Assembly: GCA_964570105.1 (NCBI GenBank) | Contig: CAZMWM010000089.1 | Span: 1 to 7,739 of the forward strand | Length of the DNA stretch: 7,739 bases | Source: SIG673 sp964570105 | Lineage (GTDB): Bacteria; Bacillota; Clostridia; Oscillospirales; CAG-272 | Direction: 5' to 3' | Shown: positions 1 through 6,150 of the stretch, one piece after another | Layout: the number at the start of each line of letters is the position of its first letter | How positions within the stretch are numbered: position 1 is the stretch's first letter | Made by a program: the position numbers and the translations under genes | Notes under the pieces: model-generated | The model's input: only the letters and a program-made list of their open reading frames with translations | Told to the model about the DNA's origin: nothing | Database searches by the model: none

Positions 1-2
1 AG

Positions 3-35
3 AGATTGGATCAGTATTTGGAAGTTTTAAGTTAA
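3..35 (+). CDS. possible 3' end of an upstream gene (partial)
   Basis: The window opens inside what may be the tail of an upstream gene. The frame starting at base 3 reads RLDQYLEVLS and stops with TAA at 33-35, just before the ribosome binding site of the hsdM fragment, an arrangement typical of translationally coupled genes. A second frame from base 2 (EIGSVFGSFKLRRK, stop at 44-46) is also open, so the choice is uncertain. Too little is present to assign a function. Confidence 0.25.
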   Translation, partial: RLDQYLEVLS

Positions 36-47
36 GGAGAAAATAAA

Positions 48-212
48 ATGGCAGACATCAAGAGAGATGCAGAGCGTGAAGAGCTCTTCAGAACCATATA
101 TAAAATAGCCACCGACCTCGTTCACGCAGGTCACGTATCCGAGTGGGATTTCAAATCCTACGTCCTCGGAACAATGTTTTACCGTTATATTTCCGAGAAT
201 TTCACCGCATAA
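48..212 (+). pseudogene. hsdM: truncated type I restriction-modification methylase subunit (HsdM N-terminal fragment, 54 aa)
   Basis: A 54-codon reading frame starts at an ATG preceded by AAGGAGA (34-40, spacing 7) and ends with TAA at 210-212. The protein resembles the start of HsdM, the adenine methyltransferase subunit of type I restriction systems: the stretch WDFKSYVLGTMFYRYISENF (residues 33-52) matches the N-terminal helical HsdM_N segment, where family members usually read GWDFK.YVLG.LFYRFISENLT. Full HsdM proteins are roughly 500 residues or more. Here the S-adenosylmethionine domain and NPPF motif are absent, and no hsdS or hsdR follows. A hairpin terminator begins 12 bp after the stop, so the fragment is neatly capped. 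It was probably left by a deletion or rearrangement. It still has a good translation start and might be translated, but cannot methylate DNA. Confidence 0.75.
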
Positions 213-223
213 GTACGAATTTT

Positions 224-251
224 ATGCACCGAAAGGTGCATTTTGGTTTTT
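224..251 (+). terminator. rho-independent terminator after the hsdM fragment
   Basis: A 7-bp stem (ATGCACC 224-230 with GGTGCAT 235-241) closes on a GAAA tetraloop and runs into TTTTGGTTTTT (241-251). It lies 12 bp after the hsdM fragment stop and would end that transcript. Confidence 0.75.
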
Positions 252-282
252 AGCGGTCGATTTTTGCAAATAAAAAGTAACA

Positions 283-489
283 ATGCGGAACGATGGAGAT
301 AAAGGACTTGCGGAATTTGAGGAGCTTGCGGTATTCGCCATTGAAGCCGTGCTTTATACCGTGCTTATGAATAAACTCACGGACAGAGCAAGGTCTGCCC
401 GATACTACACCGTATACGCTTTGGTTGCAAATGCCATTTCCTTCGGCGTGGGGCTGGTGGTGGCAAATATTCTGCCCGGTATATTCTAA
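283..489 (+). pseudogene. duplicated C-terminal fragment of the membrane protein encoded at 6235-7146
   Basis: The open frame from ATG 283 encodes 68 residues. From residue 14 on it is the last 55 residues of the minus-strand membrane protein at 6235-7146, covering its last two predicted transmembrane helices and the same stop codon. Within the coding part there are only two base differences: one silent (AAA/AAG, Lys) and one giving Ala to Thr. The first 13 residues come from unrelated DNA. No ribosome binding site precedes the ATG (upstream AATAAAAAGTAACA), and the signal peptide, extracellular domain and first two helices are missing. It is best read as a gene fragment carried in by rearrangement, although a two-helix peptide cannot be excluded. 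Confidence 0.75.
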
Positions 490-573
490 AACTCCGGTGA
501 ATGATACAAGATCGCTGTCCTTTCGGATTGCGGTCTTGTTTTTTTAAAAGTTCGAACTTGTGCGTTACAAAAG
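322..573 (+). repeat. long inverted repeat A, left copy (partner 6151-6402)
   Basis: Bases 322-544 are the reverse complement of 6402-6180 with two substitutions. From 545 to about 573 the match continues at lower identity with one indel, past the terminator T-run. The segment includes the end of the membrane-protein gene and its terminator. Left of 322 the sequences part abruptly, which marks a breakpoint. Near-identity outside the coding part, including the terminator, points to a recent duplication or to gene conversion. Confidence 0.9.
506..545 (+). terminator. duplicated rho-independent terminator (left copy)
   Basis: A stem of about 15 bp with one T-T mismatch and some G-T pairs (506-520 with 525-539) has a TTTC loop and runs into seven T (539-545). 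It is the same terminator that ends the minus-strand membrane-protein gene (6179-6218). At this location it would separate upstream transcription from spoVT. Confidence 0.8.
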
Positions 574-587
574 ATATTTGCTGCGTT

Positions 588-641
588 TGCAAACTTAAGC
601 ATCATATCCGGATATCGCGGTATAAACTCACCAAAAGCAAC
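588..641 (-). repeat. inverted repeat B, left copy (partner 2917-2970)
   Basis: This 54-bp stretch is the reverse complement of 2917-2970 with three mismatches. It contains the perfect 12-bp palindrome ATATCCGGATAT (604-615). On the minus strand it can be read as VAFGEFIPRYPDMMLKFA; the other copy reads VAFDEFIPQYPDMMLKLA. All three base differences change an amino acid in this frame, so there is no sign of selection on a peptide. It may be a remnant of a gene I do not recognise, or a non-coding repeat. Confidence 0.8.
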
Positions 642-676
642 AAATAATAACAGCGGATAACGTCCAACGAACAAGA

Positions 677-709
677 TCAACGATCAATCAACGATCAATG
701 ATCGACGAA
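677..709 (+). repeat. short 11-bp tandem repeat upstream of spoVT
   Basis: TCAACGATCAA occurs at 677-687 and again at 688-698, followed by a degenerate third unit (699-709). It lies 35-67 bp before the spoVT start. The 11-bp period is close to one helical turn, which would fit repeated protein binding on one face of the DNA, but slippage-generated simple sequence is equally likely. I see no convincing sigma-G promoter between 642 and 743. Confidence 0.4.
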
Positions 710-743
710 AAACACGAAACACAGCAAGAAAGGCTCAAAATAT

Positions 744-1298
744 ATGAAAGCAACAGGAATAGTAAGAAGGATCGACGACCTCGGTCGCGTCGTCATACCC
801 AAAGAAATACGAAGGACAATGCGCATCCGCGAGGGCGACCCGCTTGAGATATATACGGACAGAGAGGGCGAGGTGATATTCAAGAAGTATTCCCCGATAG
901 GGGAGCTTAATTCCTTCGCCGCGCAGTATGCCGAGGCGCTTCACAAGACCTGCGGAATGAGCGTTATCGTGACCGACCGCGACAGCGTGATAGCCTGCTC
1001 GGGCGTTCCGCGCAAGGAGTATCTTGACAAACGTCTGTCCGCCGATCTTGAAAGGATAATCGAAGGACGCTCGCTTTATGTTTACCGACCGGGAGAGCGC
1101 AGACTTCCCGTCATCGACGAGGCTTCGGGCGGACATTATTCGTATTGCGCCATGCCGATAATCACCGAGGGCGATATAACGGGTTGTGTACTGTCCGTCC
1201 GTTCGGAAAGTGAAGAGAACGACGTTGCCGTCCCCGAGTCGGATATCCGTCTCATACAGACTGCCGCCAATTTTCTGGCAAAGCAGCTGGAAAGCTGA
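744..1298 (+). CDS. spoVT: stage V sporulation protein T (SpoVT), AbrB-type transcription factor
   Basis: The 184-residue protein has the size and layout of SpoVT (178 residues in Bacillus subtilis). Residues 1 to about 52 form the AbrB swapped-hairpin DNA-binding domain, with the diagnostic run KATGIVRRIDDLGRVVIPKE followed by IRRTMRIREGDPLEIY. Residues from about 56 to 184 match the GAF-like C-terminal domain (SFAAQYAEAL, MPIITEGDITGCVLS, and the closing helix AANFLAKQLES). SpoVT is known to tune late forespore (sigma-G) gene expression in endospore formers, so this gene implies a sporulating or recently sporulating lineage. The start is supported by AAGAAAGG (726-733) at a spacing of 10. 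It appears monocistronic, with a terminator-like repeat upstream (506-545) and a strong hairpin downstream (1326-1370). The mazG and murJ-like neighbours often seen beside spoVT are absent. Confidence 0.93.
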   Translation: MKATGIVRRIDDLGRVVIPKEIRRTMRIREGDPLEIYTDREGEVIFKKYSPIGELNSFAAQYAEALHKTCGMSVIVTDRDSVIACSGVPRKEYLDKRLSADLERIIEGRSLYVYRPGERRLPVIDEASGGHYSYCAMPIITEGDITGCVLSVRSESEENDVAVPESDIRLIQTAANFLAKQLES

Positions 1299-1325
1299 TC
1301 TCTCCCCCTTGGCGACAGCACCGAC

Positions 1326-1370
1326 AAAGCTCCGCGCATCCAATTCTCGATTTTGGATGTGCGGAGCTTT
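1326..1370 (+). terminator. strong hairpin after spoVT, probable terminator
   Basis: An 18-bp stem with a single G-T wobble (AAAGCTCCGC.. 1326-1343 with ..GCGGAGCTTT 1353-1370) encloses a 9-nt loop, 27 bp after the spoVT stop. There is no clean T-run after it, only the TTT inside the stem, so termination may be partial or the hairpin may protect the transcript 3' end. Confidence 0.6.
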
Positions 1371-1449
1371 GATATCTCGACCTGACCTCGGAACATACTT
1401 TTTAAAAGCTAAAATTTAAAGAAACGGCGTAAATCAGTCAAGTTTTTTA

Positions 1450-1478
1450 TGGAAATCACGAATTAAACGCTGTATAAT
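1450..1478 (+). promoter_or_regulatory. putative sigma-A promoter for the oxidoreductase gene
   Basis: TATAAT at 1473-1478 is a perfect -10 box. TGGAAA at 1450-1455 matches the -35 consensus TTGACA at four of six bases, with a 17-bp spacer. The predicted start lies roughly 30 bp before the GTG at 1514. Confidence 0.6.
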
Positions 1479-1513
1479 ATATCTATCATAACTCGAAACG
1501 GAGGATACACAAA

Positions 1514-2815
1514 GTGGAAAAGAAAAGATACGCGCACGTCGGTATCGGCGGCAGAGCAAGAATGTATTACGAGGCTATCGCGAAAACGTACAGCGACAGA
1601 GCGGAGCTTGTCGCATTCTGTGACGTCAACCGCACGCGTATGGAATACGCGAACGAGCTTCTTGAGACCGAGCTTGGCTATCACAAGGTGCCTATGTACG
1701 CCGCCGAGGATTTCGAGAAGATGATACTCGAGACCAAGCCGGATACCGTTATCGTTACTTCAATAGACAGAACTCACCACAGATACATAATCAAGGCTAT
1801 GGAGATGGGCTGTGACGTCATATCCGAAAAGCCCATGACCGTGGACGAAAGAAAATGTCAGGAGATAATCGATTGCATCGAGCGCACGGGCAAAGATCTT
1901 CGCGTGACCTTCAATTACCGTTACGCGCCGCACAATACCAAGGTGCGCGAGCTTATAATGAACGGCGCTATCGGAGACGTCAAGCAGGTGCATTTCGAAT
2001 GGTTGCTCAACACCTCTCACGGCGCAGACTATTTCCGCAGATGGCACAGAGACAAGCGCAACAGCGGCGGACTTTTGGTGCACAAGGCAACTCACCATTT
2101 CGACCTTGTCAACTTCTGGCTCCATACAGCCCCCAAGCGCGTTTTCGCTTTGGGAGATCTGAAATTCTACGGCAGAGAGAATGCCGAGGAGCGCGGCGTG
2201 ACCAAGTTCTATTCCCGTGTGTACGGGCAAGAGAACGCCGTGGGCGATCCCTTCGCTCTGGTTATGAAGGGCAATAAATATCTTGAAAATCTTTATCTCA
2301 ACGCAGAAAAGGATGACGGCTACCTCCGCGATCAGAGCGTTTTCGGAGATAATATCAGCATAGAGGACACGATGAACGTGCTCGTTCAGTACGCAAACGG
2401 TGCGCAGATGTCATACTCCCTGAACGCATACTCTCCTTGGGAGGGCTTTAGAGTTTGCTTTACCGGAACGAAGGGACGTATCGAGCTTGAGGTCGTCGAG
2501 GCTGTATATATCAATGCCGGCGGTGACTCCTCGAGCGAAGGCGTCGTTCAGGGCAAGAAGATCACCGTTTACCCGATGTTCGGCGATGCGTACAACGTTG
2601 AGATAGACGAAGGCGTCGGCGGTCACGGCGGCGGAGACAGCGTGATGCTCAACGATATATTCGGCGATCCTGTGCCGGATCCGTTCGAGAGAGCCGCGGG
2701 TTACATCGACGGAGCAAAGAGCATTCTTACGGGAATTGCCGCAAATAAGTCCATTGCAAGCGGAATGCCCATCGACATAAACACTCTTGTGACTCTTCCC
2801 GTAAAGCTTCGCTGA
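1514..2815 (+). CDS. Gfo/Idh/MocA family NAD(P)-dependent oxidoreductase
   Basis: This 433-residue protein has the two-domain layout of the family. The N-terminal Rossmann fold binds the dinucleotide through GIGGRAR (10-16) and the acidic end of strand 2 in VAFCDVN (33-39). The conserved EKP motif is at 105-107 (SEKPMTVDE). A C-terminal alpha/beta domain follows, with GGLLVHKATHHFDLVNFW (185-202) supplying the usual Lys and His of the active site (K191, H194/H195). Members oxidise or epimerise sugars, inositols or their derivatives in the cytoplasm; the substrate cannot be read from the sequence. The protein is longer than the typical 330-400 residues. The start is a GTG preceded by GGAGGA (1500-1505, spacing 8). 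Its own promoter (1450-1478) and terminator (2844-2897) make it a single-gene unit. Sampled base use is GC-richer than in the kinase gene downstream (33 of 60 bases G or C at 1921-1980). Confidence 0.9.
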   Translation: MEKKRYAHVGIGGRARMYYEAIAKTYSDRAELVAFCDVNRTRMEYANELLETELGYHKVPMYAAEDFEKMILETKPDTVIVTSIDRTHHRYIIKAMEMGCDVISEKPMTVDERKCQEIIDCIERTGKDLRVTFNYRYAPHNTKVRELIMNGAIGDVKQVHFEWLLNTSHGADYFRRWHRDKRNSGGLLVHKATHHFDLVNFWLHTAPKRVFALGDLKFYGRENAEERGVTKFYSRVYGQENAVGDPFALVMKGNKYLENLYLNAEKDDGYLRDQSVFGDNISIEDTMNVLVQYANGAQMSYSLNAYSPWEGFRVCFTGTKGRIELEVVEAVYINAGGDSSSEGVVQGKKITVYPMFGDAYNVEIDEGVGGHGGGDSVMLNDIFGDPVPDPFERAAGYIDGAKSILTGIAANKSIASGMPIDINTLVTLPVKLR

Positions 2816-2843
2816 ACGGTGCAAACGGTTTAAAATAATAAAT

Positions 2844-2897
2844 AAATATCCGCATACTTCACTCGCATACGGCGCGATGAGGTGTGCGGATATTTTT
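2844..2897 (+). terminator. rho-independent terminator after the oxidoreductase gene
   Basis: A 14-bp stem (AAATATCCGCATAC 2844-2857 with GTGTGCGGATATTT 2882-2895) is followed by a T-run (2893-2897). The 24-nt loop is unusually long. It starts about 29 bp after the stop codon at 2813-2815. Confidence 0.8.
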
Positions 2898-2916
2898 ATG
2901 TAAGGTCGTGTGTGGT

Positions 2917-2970
2917 GTTGCTTTTGATGAGTTTATACCGCAATATCCGGATATGATGCTTAAGCTTGCA
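2917..2970 (+). repeat. inverted repeat B, right copy (partner 588-641)
   Basis: 51 of 54 bases match the reverse complement of 588-641, including the 12-bp palindrome ATATCCGGATAT (2943-2954). Similarity stops sharply at both ends. It lies between the oxidoreductase terminator and the MerR-type promoter. A short open frame runs through it (2881-3054, reading ..EFIPQYPDMMLKLARDGIL..), but it has no clear start signal and ends inside the -10 box at 3050-3055. Confidence 0.8.
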
Positions 2971-3024
2971 AGAGATGGGATTTTGAGCGATATGAAAAAT
3001 TTTTATCATTTTGGCGAAAGGCTC

Positions 3025-3055
3025 TTGACATTTACCCAAGGTCAGGGTTTATAAT
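3025..3055 (+). promoter_or_regulatory. MerR-type promoter and operator with 19-bp spacer
   Basis: A perfect -35 box TTGACA (3025-3030) and a perfect -10 box TATAAT (3050-3055) are separated by exactly 19 bp, two more than the sigma-A optimum. The spacer holds an inverted repeat ACCC (3034-3037) / GGGT (3045-3048) centred within one base of the spacer midpoint. Over-long spacers with a centred dyad are the known signature of promoters that MerR-family proteins activate by untwisting the DNA. The first gene downstream begins with a MerR domain, so autoregulation is the natural inference. The predicted mRNA start lies only a few bases before the ribosome binding site GGGGAG (3065-3070), giving a very short leader. 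Confidence 0.8.
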
Positions 3056-3075
3056 ATAGAAAAAGGGGAGAATTT

Positions 3076-4815
3076 ATGAGGATCAATGACGTAGAAAAGC
3101 TTACGGGGCTTACACAAAAAGCGATCCGGCTATATGAAAGCAAGGGGCTTGTATGTATAGCGAGAGACGAAAACAATTATCGGAATTATTCCGATAAGGA
3201 CATTGAAACTCTGAAAATGATAAAGCTGTTCAGAAAAGTGGGAATCTCGATAGCCGATATAAAGCTATACATCTTCGGTGTCACGAATATTGACGAGATG
3301 ATGGATAAGCGTAAAAACGAGATATTGAAGGAAAGCGGTATGCGCTCCGATAATTACCGTATCTGCGAAAGCTTATCGAGGGGGCTGGACACAACGGAAT
3401 TGAACGATCTGACCGGTACCGGTATATTCACGGAAAACGAGGATGCGGTATTTGAAAACCACGGCGCTGTTTCGATAGGAATAGATATTGGTACGACTAC
3501 CGTCAGTGCCGTCGTGTACGATATCGATAACAAGCTTCAGCCGGAAACCTACACTGTCCCACACCGTTCGAATATTCGTTCCGATGCATACCGCTCCGAG
3601 CAGAGTACGCATATTATTATGGAAAAAGCAGAAAAGCTGTTGTATCACATTCTGAGATGCCACAATAACGTCATAAGCATCGGACTGTCCGGACAGATGC
3701 ACGGTATCGTTTATACGGATGCCGACGGAGAGCCGGTTTCAGAGCTGATCAATTGGCAGGATAAAAGGGCGGATATTCGGACGGATAACGGAAATACGGT
3801 CTGTGAGCTGATCCGTCTCATTACAGGGGAACGGATCTCGACAGGATACGGCATCGCCACTCACTATTATAACATCATTAACGGATCGGTTCCAAAAAAT
3901 GCTACGGGATTTTGCAGCATAATGGATCTATTCGGTATGAGGATATGCGGACTTAAAAAACCGATAACGCACACCTCCGTGGCAGCGAGCTTCGGTTTGT
4001 TTGACGTGAAAAAAGGAGGATTTTTAACCGACAAGCTGTCGTTGTTGGGAATAGAAGAGCATTGGTTACCCGAGGTCACGCTCGAAAGCAAGGTGATCGG
4101 ATACTGTGAAGATATACCCGTTACGGTGGCACTCGGTGATAATCAGGCAAGCTTTTTAGGCTCTGTGAGCGATCATCGGAACAGTGCACTCGTCAATATA
4201 GGAACGGGATCACAGATCTCGACGGTCAGCGAGTACCGCGAGCCGACACCGGATATAGAACTAAGACCGTTTATCGATGGGCGATATCTTATATGCGCTT
4301 CCGCCCTGTGCGGTGGAGCGGCTTATGAGATGGTCGAGAGCTTTTTCAGGAGCTATATGGCGGATGCCGGAATGCAGGATGCACCTCAGTATAAGATCAT
4401 AAACCGACTTGCATCCGAAGCCTATGAAAGGGGTGAAATGGGGCTTGAAGTGGATGTTTCGTTTTTCGGCAAAAGAAGCGATCCTGCAAAAAGAGGCTCT
4501 GTGAAAGCGATCGACCGAGATAATTTCACGCCTTCCGCGCTCGTGCTCGGAGTTCTTCGAGGAATGTGTAACGAGCTGTACGAATTATACAACGGTTTTG
4601 AGGAAAAGAAACCGAATATAGTGGCATCCGGCGGTTGTGTAAAAAAGAACGGCGTATTAAGAAAACTGATATCCGACCGTTTTGGTGTACCGGTCTACGT
4701 GAATGTTACGGACGAGGAGGCTGCGACGGGAGCGGCACTGTTTTCGGCGTATGTCTTGGGAAAAGCGAAATATAACGACGGCTTTTCCGAATATATAAAT
4801 TACGGCAAGTATTAA
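3076..4815 (+). CDS. MerR DNA-binding domain fused to FGGY-family (sedoheptulokinase-like) sugar kinase
   Basis: This 579-residue protein joins two families. Residues 1-68 are a MerR winged helix: INDVEKLTGLTQKAIRLYESKGL (3-25), NYRNYSDKDIETLKMI (34-49) and FRKVGISIADIKLYI (52-66). A helical stretch (about 71-100) could be the dimerising helix, then a linker. Residues 132 to about 565 are an FGGY carbohydrate kinase: GIDIGTT (135-141, first phosphate loop), SGQMHG (205-210), WQDKR (227-231), GDNQA (354-358, with D355 the presumed catalytic base), NIGTGSQ (374-380, second phosphate loop), GG..KKN (519-525) and EEAATGAA (547-554). RPFIDGRYLICASALCGG (397-414) and WQDKR resemble sedoheptulokinases, so a ketose substrate is likely, but this is inference. 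Every kinase motif looks intact, so it may both phosphorylate its sugar and sense it. GGGGAG at spacing 5 supports the ATG. A MerR-type promoter lies upstream and a glycosidase gene follows about 100 bp later in the same operon. The N-terminal part is AT-rich (21 of 60 G or C at 3181-3240). Confidence 0.9.
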   Translation: MRINDVEKLTGLTQKAIRLYESKGLVCIARDENNYRNYSDKDIETLKMIKLFRKVGISIADIKLYIFGVTNIDEMMDKRKNEILKESGMRSDNYRICESLSRGLDTTELNDLTGTGIFTENEDAVFENHGAVSIGIDIGTTTVSAVVYDIDNKLQPETYTVPHRSNIRSDAYRSEQSTHIIMEKAEKLLYHILRCHNNVISIGLSGQMHGIVYTDADGEPVSELINWQDKRADIRTDNGNTVCELIRLITGERISTGYGIATHYYNIINGSVPKNATGFCSIMDLFGMRICGLKKPITHTSVAASFGLFDVKKGGFLTDKLSLLGIEEHWLPEVTLESKVIGYCEDIPVTVALGDNQASFLGSVSDHRNSALVNIGTGSQISTVSEYREPTPDIELRPFIDGRYLICASALCGGAAYEMVESFFRSYMADAGMQDAPQYKIINRLASEAYERGEMGLEVDVSFFGKRSDPAKRGSVKAIDRDNFTPSALVLGVLRGMCNELYELYNGFEEKKPNIVASGGCVKKNGVLRKLISDRFGVPVYVNVTDEEAATGAALFSAYVLGKAKYNDGFSEYINYGKY

Positions 4816-4914
4816 AAAAGAGATAAAAATCGAAGCAAATAAAGCCTCTTGACGGAAGCGGTATCAAAGAGCGGCATCCGTTGGCGTTATTCGCAGAAAG
4901 GTATGGTCATAAAA

Positions 4915-6117
4915 ATGGATCTAAAGGTAATGTTCGCTGTTGAAAGGCTTCCGATGTATTCGGTAGCACATAAAGACGGCAGGAAAACATTTGAGGTGGA
5001 AGCCTTCGACGGTATACTGACCGTTTCCGTACAATATGATTATAACAGACGACCTCTTTCGCTGAGCGAAAAGATAAAGCTCGGCGATACGGTAGAGGTG
5101 ATCCTGCTCGATCACAGGATAGAATTATATATCAACGGTGAACTTAAGGATGAGGAATGGCCTGCCGGTGACAGGCTTTTGGAGCTTGGGGATACGTTTT
5201 TTCCCGAATGCGGCATCAAGGTGGCAGAGCACATCGAAAGCACGGTCGAGCTTCCCAACGTGCTATCAAGCTTTGAGTGCGCAGAGGGCTGGTATCCGGG
5301 AAGCGGCGTATTCGTTGGGGATTGTATGCCTTACAGACGTGGCGACGAGTACCACGTGCTTTATCTCAAGGACAGGCATCACCACAAGAGCAAATGGGGG
5401 CTTGGGGCGCATCAGTGGTCGCATATCTCCACCAAGGATCTCGTAACATGGTATAACCATCCCATGGCGGTTCCGATAACAGATGCTTCGGAAGGCTCCG
5501 TATGTACCGGCTCATGGATAAAACACGGCGACAAGGAATACTTATATTACACGATAAGAAGAGGGCGCGGGATACCGGCACCGATACGCAGAAGCATATC
5601 CCACGACGGATACCATTTTGAAAAGGATACATCCTTTGAGTTTACCGTTTCGGAAAAATACGATGCGGCGAGTGCAAGAGATCCGAAAGTGGTAAAGGGA
5701 GATGATGGGCTGTTTCATATGTTTTTGACCACAAGCTTGATCAAGGAAGCAAAGGGCTGTCTCGCTCATTATGTTTCAAAGGATATGGAGGCTTGGGAGG
5801 ATCGCGGAGATCCTATATACATCGCTCCGGGAACGGATCAGCCGGAATGCCCCGACTATTTCAAATACAAGGATAAGTATTATCTGATATTCAGCTTAAA
5901 AGGTAAGGCTCATTATATGATATCGGATGAGCCGTTTAGCGGATTCGTGATGCCGAAAGATCCGTTCATTCCCTGTGCAAGCGTTCCGAAATGCGCAGAA
6001 TGGAACGGCAGATTGATCTTCGCCGGGTTTAAGGGCATCGGCGGATACGGTGGATGTATGACCTTTAAGGCAGCTGTGAGCAATGAGAATGGCGAACTTA
6101 TTTTCAGCGATCTGTGA
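4915..6117 (+). CDS. GH32-like five-bladed beta-propeller glycoside hydrolase with N-terminal lectin-like domain
   Basis: This 400-residue protein has two parts. Residues about 5-115 look like a concanavalin/laminin-G type beta-sandwich (IELYINGELKDEEWP, 69-83). Residues about 125-400 form a propeller glycosidase of the GH32 kind (fructan and sucrose hydrolases). Candidate acidic residues are D136 in GDCMPY (nucleophile position), D256 in ARDPKV (transition-state Asp) and E311 in PECPDYF (acid/base); RDP and EC are GH32 hallmarks. KWGLGAHQWSHISTKDLVTW (160-179) matches the conserved W.HA.S.DLV.W blade. The usual WMNDPNG box is replaced, so this is a divergent relative and a fructan substrate is not assured. 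In GH32 the beta-sandwich is normally C-terminal. There is no signal peptide, so it acts in the cytoplasm on an imported oligosaccharide. The start is uncertain: ATG 4915 has AGAAAGG (4895-4901) at a long spacing of 13; TTG 4849 would add 22 residues without a ribosome site; ATG 4930 is also possible. It is second gene of the MerR-kinase operon. No terminator is evident on its own strand. Confidence 0.8.
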   Translation: MDLKVMFAVERLPMYSVAHKDGRKTFEVEAFDGILTVSVQYDYNRRPLSLSEKIKLGDTVEVILLDHRIELYINGELKDEEWPAGDRLLELGDTFFPECGIKVAEHIESTVELPNVLSSFECAEGWYPGSGVFVGDCMPYRRGDEYHVLYLKDRHHHKSKWGLGAHQWSHISTKDLVTWYNHPMAVPITDASEGSVCTGSWIKHGDKEYLYYTIRRGRGIPAPIRRSISHDGYHFEKDTSFEFTVSEKYDAASARDPKVVKGDDGLFHMFLTTSLIKEAKGCLAHYVSKDMEAWEDRGDPIYIAPGTDQPECPDYFKYKDKYYLIFSLKGKAHYMISDEPFSGFVMPKDPFIPCASVPKCAEWNGRLIFAGFKGIGGYGGCMTFKAAVSNENGELIFSDL

Positions 6118-6150
6118 TCTCGGAACGCCTTGAGCGTTATGCTCGAAAGT

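Noticed and set aside
735..1343. 202-residue open frame on the minus strand opposite spoVT
   Set aside because: It lies fully antisense to a clear spoVT gene, shows no recognisable domain and overlaps the downstream hairpin.
1760..2824. Several open frames of 137-156 residues, on both strands, inside the oxidoreductase gene
   Set aside because: They are shadows of a confidently identified gene and have no family signal of their own.
2881..3054. Short open frame reading EFIPQYPDMMLKLARDGIL through repeat B and the MerR-type promoter
   Set aside because: It begins inside the terminator stem, lacks a start signal, ends within the -10 box, and the differences from the other copy are all non-synonymous.
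4849..4914. TTG start extending the glycosidase by 22 residues
   Set aside because: No ribosome binding site precedes the TTG and the added residues do not resemble the start of the lectin-like domain. It is kept only as an alternative.
5138..5446. 102-residue open frame on the plus strand within the glycosidase gene
   Set aside because: It is out of frame with the conserved GH32-like motifs and has no domain signal.
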